Shown here one piece after another: positions 1-7,008 of a stretch of 11,102 nucleotides of DNA. A program made the translations under genes and the position numbers. The stretch covers positions 1-11,102 of the forward strand of contig CALEMV010000030.1 of the NCBI GenBank assembly GCA_937910655.1. Reading direction: 5' to 3'. The notes under the pieces were generated by a model that was not told where the DNA came from, did no database searches, and worked only from the letters and a program-made list of their open reading frames with translations. Within the stretch, counting starts at the first letter, position 1; every line of letters begins with the position of its first letter. The stretch comes from an uncultured Solobacterium sp. (GTDB lineage Bacteria > Bacillota_I > Bacilli_A > Erysipelotrichales > Erysipelotrichaceae).

Positions 1-945
1 CATGATAATATGTGGATGACCTGTAAGTGATTTATATCCATCGGATATTAATGATCCAAGTGATGCATCAGGAGCTTGAATCCCTAAACCAACGAAGGAT
101 AGGAAAGCTTCTGTAAAGATTGCATTTGGAATTGAGAACATTGACATTACAATCAATTGTCCAAAAATATTTGGCATAACTTCTTTAAAGATGATAGAGA
201 AGTTTTTTGCACCAAGCGTTCTACTTGCAAGAATGAATTCAGATTCTTTCAACTTTAATACTTCCGCTCTGGAAATACGCGCCATACCAATCCATCCCGT
301 AATCATTAACGCAAAGACGATGGAAGTAATACCCGGAGGAAGAACAAGTCCTAACAGTGTTACAACCACAAGGGTTGGAATACCATTTAAGATTTCCATG
401 AATCTTTGCATGACCATATCGACCTTACCACCAAAGTAACCAGAGATTAATCCATAGGACATACCAATAACAATGTCGATTACAACTGCACTTAGTGCAA
501 TAATCAACGATACTCTTGTGCCTTCCCATACACGCGTAAACAAGTCTCTTCCATTGGTATCCGTACCAAACCAATAAAATGCTTGTGAGACACCATGAGC
601 CGCGTATTGATCAACGCCCTTTTCATAACCACTAAAGATTCCTAGTTTATAAATCCCTTGAATACGTGGTGGTAAACTTTGTACATCAAGATTAATCGCA
701 TCAGCCTTATACCCAGAAATCATTGGCCCAATGATAGCAAGTAGAATGATTACAATGATAATGACAGCTCCAAGAACCGCACCCTTATTCTTTTTAAAAT
801 GCATCCAAACATCTTTTGCATAAGAAGTTGCAGTATACGCTTCATCTAATAATTCTTCATTACGATGTACAAAGACAAAATCTTCCGCTGTAAAATCATC
901 AACTTTTTCATCTGTCAAAAAAGGTTTATTTTTAATCATATCCAT
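1..945 (-). CDS. oppC: Oligopeptide ABC transporter permease OppC (partial, C-terminus missing)
   Basis: Inner permease of a peptide importer; it would pair with OppB in the membrane and receive peptides from OppA. The reading frame is open for 315 residues from the ATG at 945 to the window edge. It shows a cytoplasmic N-terminal tail, a first membrane segment around residues 56-78, the OppC/DppC signature FGTDTNGRDLFTRVW (127-140) and the EAA coupling loop (about 235-266, with SEFILASRTLGAKN) that contacts the ATPase. Family members are usually 300-345 residues, but this one has a long N-terminal tail, and roughly 30-40 residues ending in the typical DPR motif lie outside. The start codon immediately follows the oppB stop, and its ribosome binding site (AAGGAGGG) lies inside the end of oppB, so translation is probably coupled. 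A second in-frame ATG two codons later is less well spaced. The family call is secure; peptide rather than another substrate is inferred from oppA. Confidence 0.93.
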   Translation of the reverse strand, partial: MDMIKNKPFLTDEKVDDFTAEDFVFVHRNEELLDEAYTATSYAKDVWMHFKKNKGAVLGAVIIIVIILLAIIGPMISGYKADAINLDVQSLPPRIQGIYKLGIFSGYEKGVDQYAAHGVSQAFYWFGTDTNGRDLFTRVWEGTRVSLIIALSAVVIDIVIGMSYGLISGYFGGKVDMVMQRFMEILNGIPTLVVVTLLGLVLPPGITSIVFALMITGWIGMARISRAEVLKLKESEFILASRTLGAKNFSIIFKEVMPNIFGQLIVMSMFSIPNAIFTEAFLSFVGLGIQAPDASLGSLISDGYKSLTGHPHIIM

Positions 946-1881
946 TTAATTACCCTCCTTTGCCACACGAATACGTGGATCAATGAAACCATAGAGAATA
1001 TCAATAATTAACATCACAAAAATATACAATGCTGAATAGATAAATGCACATGCAATCACAACGTTATAATCGTTATTCTGAATTGCTTGTACCATCAACA
1101 TACCGATACCGGGAATACCAAATACCTTTTCCACAACCATTGATCCTGTTAAAAGATTTACTAACAATGGGCCCATAATCGTAACGATAGGAATTAATGC
1201 ATTCCGTAATGCATGGTTTAGAATCAAACCAGTTTGTTTCACACCTTTTGCCTTGACCAATTGAATATAATCAGAGCCTAATACATCGATTAATTCTGAA
1301 CGTGTAAAACGAGAAACATTCGCAAGCGGAAACATCGACAATGCAAGTACAGGTAGTATCATAGATGACCCAGCATTCTTTGCAGAGTATAGAATCGGTG
1401 TCCAACTAAGTTTAAAGCCGACGTAATACATTAACACTAATGCAAATACATACGATGGAACGGATACACCTATGATAGAAATAAAAGAACATAGCGTATC
1501 AACCCACGTATTATGGTTAAGTGCAGCCGCAACTCCTAAAATAAGTCCTAGAATCGAACCGACAACCATCGCCATTGCACCGATGCGAATCGATAAGGAA
1601 AGTGGTCCACTAATCAAAGCAGAGACTGCTTTATTTTTATTGATGACGTATGATACACCAAAGTCACCATGAAACATATTTGCGACATAGCGGAAGAAAC
1701 GAACCAAAACCGGATCACTCAACCCATATTTCGCATTTAATAACGCTAACTGTGAGGATGTTAACTTCTCATCATTAAATGGAGAACCAGGCATTAATTC
1801 CAACATCAGAAACAATACAAGCAAGATTGCTAATAATGTTAGAAAGCTAATCACGACACGCTTGGTAATATATTTAAACAT
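946..1881 (-). CDS. oppB: Oligopeptide ABC transporter permease OppB
   Basis: First membrane permease of the peptide importer, 311 residues, the normal family length. It has an N-terminal membrane anchor (about residues 8-29), the OppB/DppB motif MPGSPF (30-35), a typical soluble stretch containing LNAKYGLSDPVLVRF (48-62), then further membrane segments at about 97-120, 133-155, 173-190, 228-248 and 272-298. The EAA loop at 203-234 (SDYIQLVKAKGVKQ followed by HALRNALIP) is the docking site for the ATPase subunit. It ends with the conserved DPRIR. The ATG at 1879-1881 is preceded by AAAGGAG at good spacing. It lies 72 bases downstream of oppA, with a hairpin in the gap, and abuts oppC. Family assignment is very safe; the transported substrate cannot be read from this protein. 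Confidence 0.95.
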   Translation of the reverse strand: MFKYITKRVVISFLTLLAILLVLFLMLELMPGSPFNDEKLTSSQLALLNAKYGLSDPVLVRFFRYVANMFHGDFGVSYVINKNKAVSALISGPLSLSIRIGAMAMVVGSILGLILGVAAALNHNTWVDTLCSFISIIGVSVPSYVFALVLMYYVGFKLSWTPILYSAKNAGSSMILPVLALSMFPLANVSRFTRSELIDVLGSDYIQLVKAKGVKQTGLILNHALRNALIPIVTIMGPLLVNLLTGSMVVEKVFGIPGIGMLMVQAIQNNDYNVVIACAFIYSALYIFVMLIIDILYGFIDPRIRVAKEGN

Positions 1882-1908
1882 GAAGACTCCTTTCTTTTTG
1901 ATAACAGA

Positions 1909-1934
1909 ATAGAGCGGCGTTTATACCGCTCTAT
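1909..1934 (-). other. Intercistronic hairpin between oppA and oppB
   Basis: A perfect 9-bp stem (ATAGAGCGG at 1909-1917 pairing with CCGCTCTAT at 1926-1934) with an 8-base loop lies in the gap between oppA and oppB. On the minus-strand transcript it is followed by TCTGTTATC rather than a U-tract, so it is not a canonical intrinsic terminator. A hairpin here commonly protects the upstream message from 3' exonucleases or partly limits readthrough, giving more binding protein than permease; that role is inferred. Confidence 0.6.
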
Positions 1935-1953
1935 AATGTTGTTTTATACAATG

Positions 1954-3582
1954 TTACTGTGAAACGACCATCCATCTGTAATCATCAACGCCACCACTGT
2001 GGAAACGAATACCAGATACCTTAGGATTGATCATCATCGCACCACCATTCTGATAGATTGGGATAACACCGTGGTCTTGTTGTACTAAAATCTTTTCAGC
2101 TTCTTGGAAATCCTTCCAACGAGCTTCTGCATTTGCGGCATCCTCACCTGTTTCAGCTTTTGCGATGAGTGCATCATATGCGGGGTTGCTGTAAGAACCT
2201 TGGTTGTAAGTACTTGTAGTAGTTACCAAATCCATGAATGTTTGCGGATCAGCATAGTCTGGTCCCCAACGTGTTAAACCAATATCATAGTCATGTGAAT
2301 TCATTAACTGTAATCTTGTCTTCTTAGGTTTTTGGTCAAGAGTTACTGTTAAACCAGGGCAGTTCTTCTGTAACTGTGCCTGTAGATTCTCTGCAACTGA
2401 CTTAGAAGCTTCTGTATCCTCGAATAATAATGTAAAGGAAACATCTTTACCCAATTCCGCAACAGCCTTCTTATAGTATTCCGCTGCCTTATCAGGATTG
2501 TACTCTGTTAAAGTGTCTGCTGTATCAACATAGTCTTTTCCATCTGGACCTGTCGCAAACTCTGAAGGAACAAAACCTCTAGCAGCAACAGAACCATCTT
2601 TTAATACATCTTTTGCAATCGCTTCACGATCTACAGCATAACTTAGTGCAGTACGTAAGTTTGCATTTTGTAAGACTGGATTATTGAAGTTGATAGATAA
2701 GTACCATAGATAACCTTGCAAACGATTTGTAAAGCCTTCTTGAGAACTATATTGGTCAACTTGTTCACCCTGTAGTTTAACCGCATCAATATCACCATTC
2801 TGATATGACAACATTGCGGCTTGTGTATCCTGAATGAACTTGAAGACAACTGTATCAGCCTTATCCTTCGCCTCATCTGCGTTAACATACTTATCATTCT
2901 TTTCGAATGTATATTCATTACCCTGTTTCCAATCTGTCATGACATACTGTCCAGAGTAGATCATATTTTCTGGGGATAATGCATATTGATCACCTTGCGA
3001 TGTTACATATTCCTCATTCAATGGGAACAGAGGTGGAAATGCCATCAGTGATGGCAAGAAACTACATGGTAGAGATAAACTCACCTTTACTGTATGATCA
3101 TCCACCGCTTCAACACCTAACTCCTTAGCATCTTTTTTACCTGCAATCACATCAGCCGCATTTACAACATGCATCGTATCTAAGATGAAAGCATACTCAC
3201 TTGCAAGTGTAGGGCTCGCTAAACGATGCCAACTGTAAACAACATCATTTGCTGTGATTGGTGTTCCATTAGACCACTGTGCATCCTTCTTTAGATGGAA
3301 AGTGTAAGTAAGACCATCATCACTTACATCATAACTTTCCGCTAAGTCTGGAACAGGTGTTCCTGATTCATCCAACGCAAGAAGTCCAGATAAACCCATC
3401 ATTTGCATTGAGAAGGAAGAACCATCTGTCGCAACTGAGTTATCCATTGAACTCATATCAGTATCGAATGCAATTGTTACTGTCGTAGTTGTGGCCGCTT
3501 CTGACTTTGGACCACAGCCCGCTAGTACTGCCATACTCATCGCTGCAGCTAAACCAGTTGCCGCTATCTTCTTTGCTTTCAT
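1954..3582 (-). CDS. oppA: Oligopeptide-binding lipoprotein OppA (SBP family 5)
   Basis: Extracellular solute-binding protein that captures peptides and delivers them to OppB/OppC. The product is 542 residues from the ATG at 3580-3582. That start is chosen over the upstream in-frame ATG at 3639 because TAGGAGGG sits just ahead of it, it begins directly with a signal peptide, and the upstream ATG overlaps the predicted -35 element. Residues 1-22 are a basic then hydrophobic signal ending in the lipobox LAGC, with Cys23 the lipidated residue. The family 5 signature lies at about 91-120 (FHLKKDAQWSNG, then VVYSWHR), and WGPDYADPQTFMDL near the C-terminus is typical of peptide-binding members. 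Likely expressed from the promoter at 3611-3639. Dipeptide, oligopeptide or pheromone preference cannot be told apart from sequence alone. Confidence 0.94.
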   Translation of the reverse strand: MKAKKIAATGLAAAMSMAVLAGCGPKSEAATTTTVTIAFDTDMSSMDNSVATDGSSFSMQMMGLSGLLALDESGTPVPDLAESYDVSDDGLTYTFHLKKDAQWSNGTPITANDVVYSWHRLASPTLASEYAFILDTMHVVNAADVIAGKKDAKELGVEAVDDHTVKVSLSLPCSFLPSLMAFPPLFPLNEEYVTSQGDQYALSPENMIYSGQYVMTDWKQGNEYTFEKNDKYVNADEAKDKADTVVFKFIQDTQAAMLSYQNGDIDAVKLQGEQVDQYSSQEGFTNRLQGYLWYLSINFNNPVLQNANLRTALSYAVDREAIAKDVLKDGSVAARGFVPSEFATGPDGKDYVDTADTLTEYNPDKAAEYYKKAVAELGKDVSFTLLFEDTEASKSVAENLQAQLQKNCPGLTVTLDQKPKKTRLQLMNSHDYDIGLTRWGPDYADPQTFMDLVTTTSTYNQGSYSNPAYDALIAKAETGEDAANAEARWKDFQEAEKILVQQDHGVIPIYQNGGAMMINPKVSGIRFHSGGVDDYRWMVVSQ

Positions 3583-3610
3583 AACTATTTCCCTCCTAAA
3601 AGATACACTG

Positions 3611-3639
3611 AGTTTAAAATGTTTCAAAAAGTTTTTCAA
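3611..3639 (-). promoter_or_regulatory. Probable sigma-A promoter of the opp operon
   Basis: Read on the minus strand, TTGAAA (3639-3634, five of six matches to the -35 consensus) is followed after exactly 17 bases by TAAACT (3616-3611, four of six matches to the -10). Transcription would start near 3604, giving a leader of about 22 bases before the oppA ATG, with the ribosome binding site at about 3598-3591. The DNA upstream to about 3720 is very A/T-rich, compatible with an UP element. Confidence 0.6.
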
Positions 3640-3664
3640 GTACTTTTTTCTTTTCTTTCATAAA

Positions 3665-3706
3665 TTATGTAAATATTTATCATTTAATTTATGTAAATTC
3701 TTACAT
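3665..3706. repeat. Direct repeats and palindrome upstream of the oppA promoter
   Basis: TTATGTAAAT occurs at 3665-3674 and again at 3689-3698, 24 bases apart. The second copy overlaps a perfect palindrome with arms ATGTAA (3691-3696) and TTACAT (3701-3706) around ATTC. The arrangement, just upstream of the opp -35 element, resembles a tandem regulator site, but the background is so A/T-rich that chance is possible. It does not match a binding consensus I can name with confidence. Confidence 0.35.
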
Positions 3707-3805
3707 TTATACTATTTTATATCTTAAAATATCCTCGCTTTCCGTTAACTATCTCAAACTAACCCTGTCAATTCGTGCTATTGTATATGAGGATAACAAA
3801 TTTTC

Positions 3806-3832
3806 CCCATTTCAAAGAAAGTGGGTTTTTTT
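3806..3832 (+). terminator. Terminator-like hairpin abutting the guaC start (possible attenuator)
   Basis: CCCATTT (3806-3812) can pair with AAAGTGGG (positions 3819-3825) through seven pairs, one a G-U wobble, with a 6-base loop, followed directly by seven T (3826-3832) and then the guaC ATG. This is the form of an intrinsic terminator, but the gene upstream (oppA) is divergent, so there is no upstream plus-strand gene to terminate. It would therefore interrupt guaC's own leader. The only ribosome-binding-like bases near the ATG (AAAGTGGG) are in the 3' arm, so folding could also block translation. No known purine riboswitch core is recognisable upstream. Confidence 0.5.
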
Positions 3833-4819
3833 ATGGAAAATTTTACAGTTTTTGATTATGAAGACATTCAACTAATACCAAATAAGTGTATTGTAAACAG
3901 TCGTTCAGAATGTGATACAACAACACGATTTGGCAAACATCGCTTTAAATTACCAGTCGTCCCAGCAAACATGCAGACAGTCATTGATGAATCTCTAGCA
4001 ATTAAACTTGCAGAGAATGGATATTTCTATATCATGCATCGTTTCACTCCTGAAACACGTCTTCAGTTTGTACAGATGATGAACGATAAAGGATTGATTT
4101 CTTCCATTAGTGTTGGTGTAAAAGAAAATGAATATCATTTCATTGCAGACCTTGCAAGTCATCACCTAGTTCCGGACTACATTACAATTGATATTGCTCA
4201 CGGTCACTCCAACGCCGTCATTAATATGATCAAACATATCAAAAAACACCTACCAGATACATTTGTCATTGCAGGTAATGTAGGAACCCCTGAAGGTGTT
4301 CGTGAACTTGAAAATGCAGGCGCAGACGCAACGAAAGTTGGTATTGGTCCTGGAAAAGTATGTATCACAAAATTAAAAACAGGCTTTGGCACAGGTGGCT
4401 GGCAGTTGGCTGCCTTGCGTTGGTGTGCAAAAGCTGCACGTAAGCCAATCATTGCTGATGGCGGTATCCGTTCAAATGGCGATATTGCAAAGTCGATTCG
4501 CTTTGGCGCAAGCATGGTTATGATTGGTTCCCTATTTGCTGGGCATACCGAATCACCAGGTAATACCGTCATGCAAGATGGTATTGAAATGAAGGAATAC
4601 TTCGGTAGTGCCTCTGAATATCAAAAAGGCACCCGTAAAAATGTGGAAGGCAAAAAGATGCTTGTGCCATGTAAAGGTTCTATCATGGATACACTAGTCG
4701 AAATGCAACAAGACCTTCAATCATCCATCTCTTATGCAGGCGGAAAAGATTTAAACGCAATTCGCTATGTTGATTATGTCATTGTAAAAAATTCTATTTT
4801 CAATGGCGATGCACATTAG
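3833..4819 (+). CDS. guaC: GMP reductase
   Basis: Converts GMP to IMP with NADPH and release of ammonia, returning guanine nucleotides to the common purine pool in the cytoplasm. The product is 328 residues, the length of Firmicutes GMP reductases. It is an IMPDH/GMPR-family TIM barrel: [13 protein letters not shown] near the start, substrate-side PVVPANMQT (41-49), IDIAHGHS (119-126), and the catalytic loop [11 protein letters not shown] with the nucleophile at Cys177, followed by [17 protein letters not shown] and GSLFAGH. It lacks the CBS domains of IMP dehydrogenase, and the C-terminal EYFGSAS and SSISYAGG motifs are typical of GuaC. The ATG at 3833 matches the family start; an in-frame GTG at 3821 lies in the leader hairpin and is unlikely. 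The upstream leader hairpin suggests attenuation. It is followed after 59 bases by the metal-related GTPases. Confidence 0.95.
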   Translation: MENFTVFDYEDIQLIPNKCIVNSRSECDTTTRFGKHRFKLPVVPANMQTVIDESLAIKLAENGYFYIMHRFTPETRLQFVQMMNDKGLISSISVGVKENEYHFIADLASHHLVPDYITIDIAHGHSNAVINMIKHIKKHLPDTFVIAGNVGTPEGVRELENAGADATKVGIGPGKVCITKLKTGFGTGGWQLAALRWCAKAARKPIIADGGIRSNGDIAKSIRFGASMVMIGSLFAGHTESPGNTVMQDGIEMKEYFGSASEYQKGTRKNVEGKKMLVPCKGSIMDTLVEMQQDLQSSISYAGGKDLNAIRYVDYVIVKNSIFNGDAH

Positions 4820-4828
4820 GCATTCTAT

Positions 4829-4856
4829 TTGGTGAATTTGACGCAAAGGATATAAT
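4829..4856 (+). promoter_or_regulatory. Possible promoter ahead of the GTPase pair
   Basis: A perfect TATAAT at 4851-4856 lies 16 bases after TTGGTG (4829-4834, three of six matches to the -35). Transcription would begin near 4863, inside the in-frame ATG at 4861, leaving a short leader with AGAAGG ahead of the ATG at 4879. There is no terminator between guaC and this point, so the pair may also be read from guaC. No recognised zinc-regulator box is visible. Confidence 0.35.
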
Positions 4857-4878
4857 AATAATGAAAGAAGGTAACGAA

Positions 4879-6060
4879 ATGACAAAGATTGATATTATCT
4901 CCGGCTTTCTAGGAGCTGGAAAAACAACATTGATACAAAAGTTAATCAAAGAAGTATATGCAGGTAAAAAAGTAGTTCTTGTTGAAAACGAATTTGGCGA
5001 AATTGGAATTGACGGTGGTTTCTTAAAAGATGCCGGTATCGTTGTCAATGAAATCAACAGTGGATGTATCTGCTGTACATTACAAGGTGACTTCCGCAAT
5101 GCTTTACAAGAAGTAGTCAAGAAGTATGATCCTGACCACATCATTATTGAACCTTCCGGTGTTGGTAAATTATCCGATATCTTAGCAGTCGTAAAAGATG
5201 TAGAAGGTTTGGAACTAAATAGTTACAGTACTGTTGTAGACGCAAAGCGTTGTGAAATATACCACAAAAACTTCAAGGAATTCTTCGATGATCAAATTTC
5301 CACAGCTGCTTGTGTCATCTTATCCAGAACACAACTCGTTGATGAAGAAATATTACAAAAGGATATCGCAATCATCCGTGAATTAAACCATGACGCAAGA
5401 ATCATCACCACTCCATGGGATGACCTCTCTGGTCAAGCAATCATCGAAGCGATGGAAGGTTCTACAGATGGCTTCCCAGAACTCGAAGAGGAAGAAGACT
5501 GTGGATGCTGTGGATGTAGTTGTCACGATGACGATGATGACGATTGTTGCTGTGGCCATGACCATCATGAATATGAGCACCATCATCACGACCACGAGGA
5601 AGAAGAATGCTGCTGTTGCTGTGGTTCTTCCGAACATGAAGAGCACCACCATGAACATCATCATGATGATGAAGAATGTTGCTGCCATCACCACCATGAG
5701 GAAGAAGAACATGATGAGGAAGAATGCTGCTGTTGTGGCCATGATCATCACGATCATGAACATCACCATCATCACCACCATCATGGACACGATGCGGATG
5801 AAGTATTCACATCAATCGGTATCGAAACAGTTAATAAGTACTCTGTAGAAGATATTGCATTAGCACTTTCTGAACTAGATGAACATATCATCCGTGCAAA
5901 GGGTATTGTTCCTAGTCATGATGGAAGTTGGTTATTCTTTGACTATGTACCAGGAGATGCAGATATCCGCATTGGTTCCCCTGCTTACACTGGTTTAATC
6001 ACAGTGATTGGTGACAAGGTAGACGTTGCTCGCATCAAGGAAATCTTTGCGGTGAAGTAA
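4879..6060 (+). CDS. CobW/COG0523-type G3E GTPase with Cys/His-rich metal-binding insert
   Basis: Putative GTP-dependent metal chaperone, 393 residues from the ATG at 4879. This start is preferred over the ATG at 4861 because AGAAGG lies seven bases upstream and the Walker A motif then begins at the normal position. Visible features: GFLGAGKTT (P loop, residues 9-17), ENEFGE (36-41), the COG0523 metal-site motif SGCICC (61-66) and a Walker B-like IIIEPSG (88-94). The usual guanine-specificity NKxD is replaced by SRTQ in VILSRTQLVD. Residues about 208-305 form an insert with 20 Cys and 34 His interspersed with Asp/Glu. A CobW C-terminal domain follows to the end. COG0523 proteins are known to serve zinc, cobalt or other metals; zinc is the likeliest guess, but the metal is not determined by sequence. 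It is followed one base later by a second G3E protein, probably coupled. Confidence 0.88.
   Translation: MTKIDIISGFLGAGKTTLIQKLIKEVYAGKKVVLVENEFGEIGIDGGFLKDAGIVVNEINSGCICCTLQGDFRNALQEVVKKYDPDHIIIEPSGVGKLSDILAVVKDVEGLELNSYSTVVDAKRCEIYHKNFKEFFDDQISTAACVILSRTQLVDEEILQKDIAIIRELNHDARIITTPWDDLSGQAIIEAMEGSTDGFPELEEEEDCGCCGCSCHDDDDDDCCCGHDHHEYEHHHHDHEEEECCCCCGSSEHEEHHHEHHHDDEECCCHHHHEEEEHDEEECCCCGHDHHDHEHHHHHHHHGHDADEVFTSIGIETVNKYSVEDIALALSELDEHIIRAKGIVPSHDGSWLFFDYVPGDADIRIGSPAYTGLITVIGDKVDVARIKEIFAVK
5500..5793 (+). repeat. Modular Cys-His-acidic repeat region within the GTPase gene
   Basis: This stretch encodes about 98 residues built from Cys clusters, His clusters and runs of Asp/Glu, repeated about five times: CGCCGCSCH plus six Asp; CCCGHDHH plus His and Glu; CCCCCG plus His-rich; CCCHHHH plus Glu; CCCCGHDHH plus an eight-His run. 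The hexapeptide CGHDHH occurs twice. At DNA level it is low-complexity (TGC/TGT, CAC/CAT, GAA/GAT), which also leaves long stop-free shadow frames on both strands. It interrupts the linker between GTPase and CobW C-terminal domains, the position where many CobW-type proteins carry a shorter His-rich loop. Confidence 0.85.
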
Positions 6061-6061
6061 A

Positions 6062-7003
6062 ATGGCAACTCCTGTATATCTCTTTACGGGATTTCTTGAT
6101 TCCGGTAAAACATCTTTAATCTTAGACACACTCAACGACCCTTCCTTTATGGAAGAAAATAGCCGTACGTTAATTATTTGTTTTGAACAAGGTGAAGTTC
6201 GATACAACGATAAATACCTCGCAGAGCGCAAAGCATTCGTTGAATATATGGACTCTCCAGAGGATTTAAACGTAGAAAAGATTCGCGAGTTAGATACCAT
6301 CTATCATCCAAACCAAGTATTTATTGAATACAATGGAACCCTCGCAATCACACCGTTTATCTTGTCACAGATGCCAAACTTCTGGCCTTTGGTACAGATT
6401 CTTACAACAGTAGATGCGACAACTTTCCAAATGTATATTAACGCAATGCGTTCTGTCATTTACGAGCAGTTAAAGTACAGCGATACAATTATCTGTAATC
6501 GTTGTACACCAGATACCTCCGCATCAATGCTGCGTGGCAATATCAAAGCTATTAATAAAAAAGCTCAGATTTTCTACGAAGGCGAACACGGTGCCCAGGT
6601 CACTCTTAAAGAAGGTGTACTACCATTCAATATCAATGCCCCTATCATCGATATCAAAGATGATGATTATGGCATCTGGTATATGGATGCGATTGAAAAC
6701 CCAGATAAATATGATGGAAAAGAAATCATCCTACGCGGTAAGTTCACCGAGACATTACCAGGCTATCATCAGACCTTTATCATGGGTAGACAAGCAATGG
6801 TATGCTGTGCAAATGACACAAGTCTTTGTGGATTAACGGTTACAGGTGTGAAAGTAGAAGAACTTGTAAAGGATAACTGGTATGAAGTACAAGGTAATCT
6901 TAAGACCATCCCATTGGATAATGGCGGTAAGACACTTGTTCTATACGCAAACCGCATTCAAAACTACCAAAAACCACAAGATGAGTTCGTATATTTCAGT
7001 TAA
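6062..7003 (+). CDS. Second G3E-type GTPase-like protein with YcgQ/TIGR03943-like C-terminal domain
   Basis: A 313-residue two-part protein. The N-terminal part is a G3E-like P-loop domain: GFLDSGKT (residues 10-17), FEQGE (41-45, corresponding to ENEFGE in its neighbour) and FIEYNG (87-92). It lacks the CxCC motif, and the NKxD position reads NRCTPD (146-151), so metal binding and guanine specificity may differ. From about residue 205 it resembles the C-terminal domain of YcgQ/TIGR03943 proteins, partners of zinc-linked permeases in Bacillus: YDGKEIILRGKF (218-228), then a conserved-looking MGRQAMVCCAND (241-252) with Cys248, Cys249 and Cys256. The domain match is from memory of the family. 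The ATG is one base after the upstream stop and its site GGTGA lies in the end of that gene, so the two products are probably made together. A strong terminator follows. Confidence 0.75.
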   Translation: MATPVYLFTGFLDSGKTSLILDTLNDPSFMEENSRTLIICFEQGEVRYNDKYLAERKAFVEYMDSPEDLNVEKIRELDTIYHPNQVFIEYNGTLAITPFILSQMPNFWPLVQILTTVDATTFQMYINAMRSVIYEQLKYSDTIICNRCTPDTSASMLRGNIKAINKKAQIFYEGEHGAQVTLKEGVLPFNINAPIIDIKDDDYGIWYMDAIENPDKYDGKEIILRGKFTETLPGYHQTFIMGRQAMVCCANDTSLCGLTVTGVKVEELVKDNWYEVQGNLKTIPLDNGGKTLVLYANRIQNYQKPQDEFVYFS

Positions 7004-7008
7004 TCACT

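Noticed and set aside
3583-3639. Upstream ATG giving a 19-residue longer OppA
   Set aside because: The extension is placed before a normal lipoprotein signal, overlaps the -35 element and lacks a ribosome binding site; the ATG at 3582 has a strong one.
3491-3727. 78-codon plus-strand open frame opposite the oppA start
   Set aside because: It is antisense to the oppA signal peptide and promoter, runs into A/T-rich DNA and has Phe/Lys/Leu-rich composition typical of noncoding sequence.
3727-3805. Purine or other known riboswitch ahead of guaC
   Set aside because: I looked for the conserved purine-aptamer loop sequences and found none; only the terminator-like stem is supported.
4204-4572. 122-codon minus-strand open frame within guaC
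   Set aside because: Antisense shadow of a conserved enzyme with no ribosome binding site or known family features.
4820-4878. Zur box ahead of the GTPase pair
   Set aside because: No palindrome resembling the Bacillus Zur or AdcR-type site is visible, so zinc control is not claimed from sequence.
5383-5848. Long open frames on the minus strand (5383-5790) and in a second plus frame (5390-5848) across the GTPase gene
   Set aside because: Both are by-products of the CAY/GAY/TGY low-complexity repeat: they encode Met/Val/Ile/Thr-rich nonsense, lack ribosome binding sites and overlap a well-supported gene.
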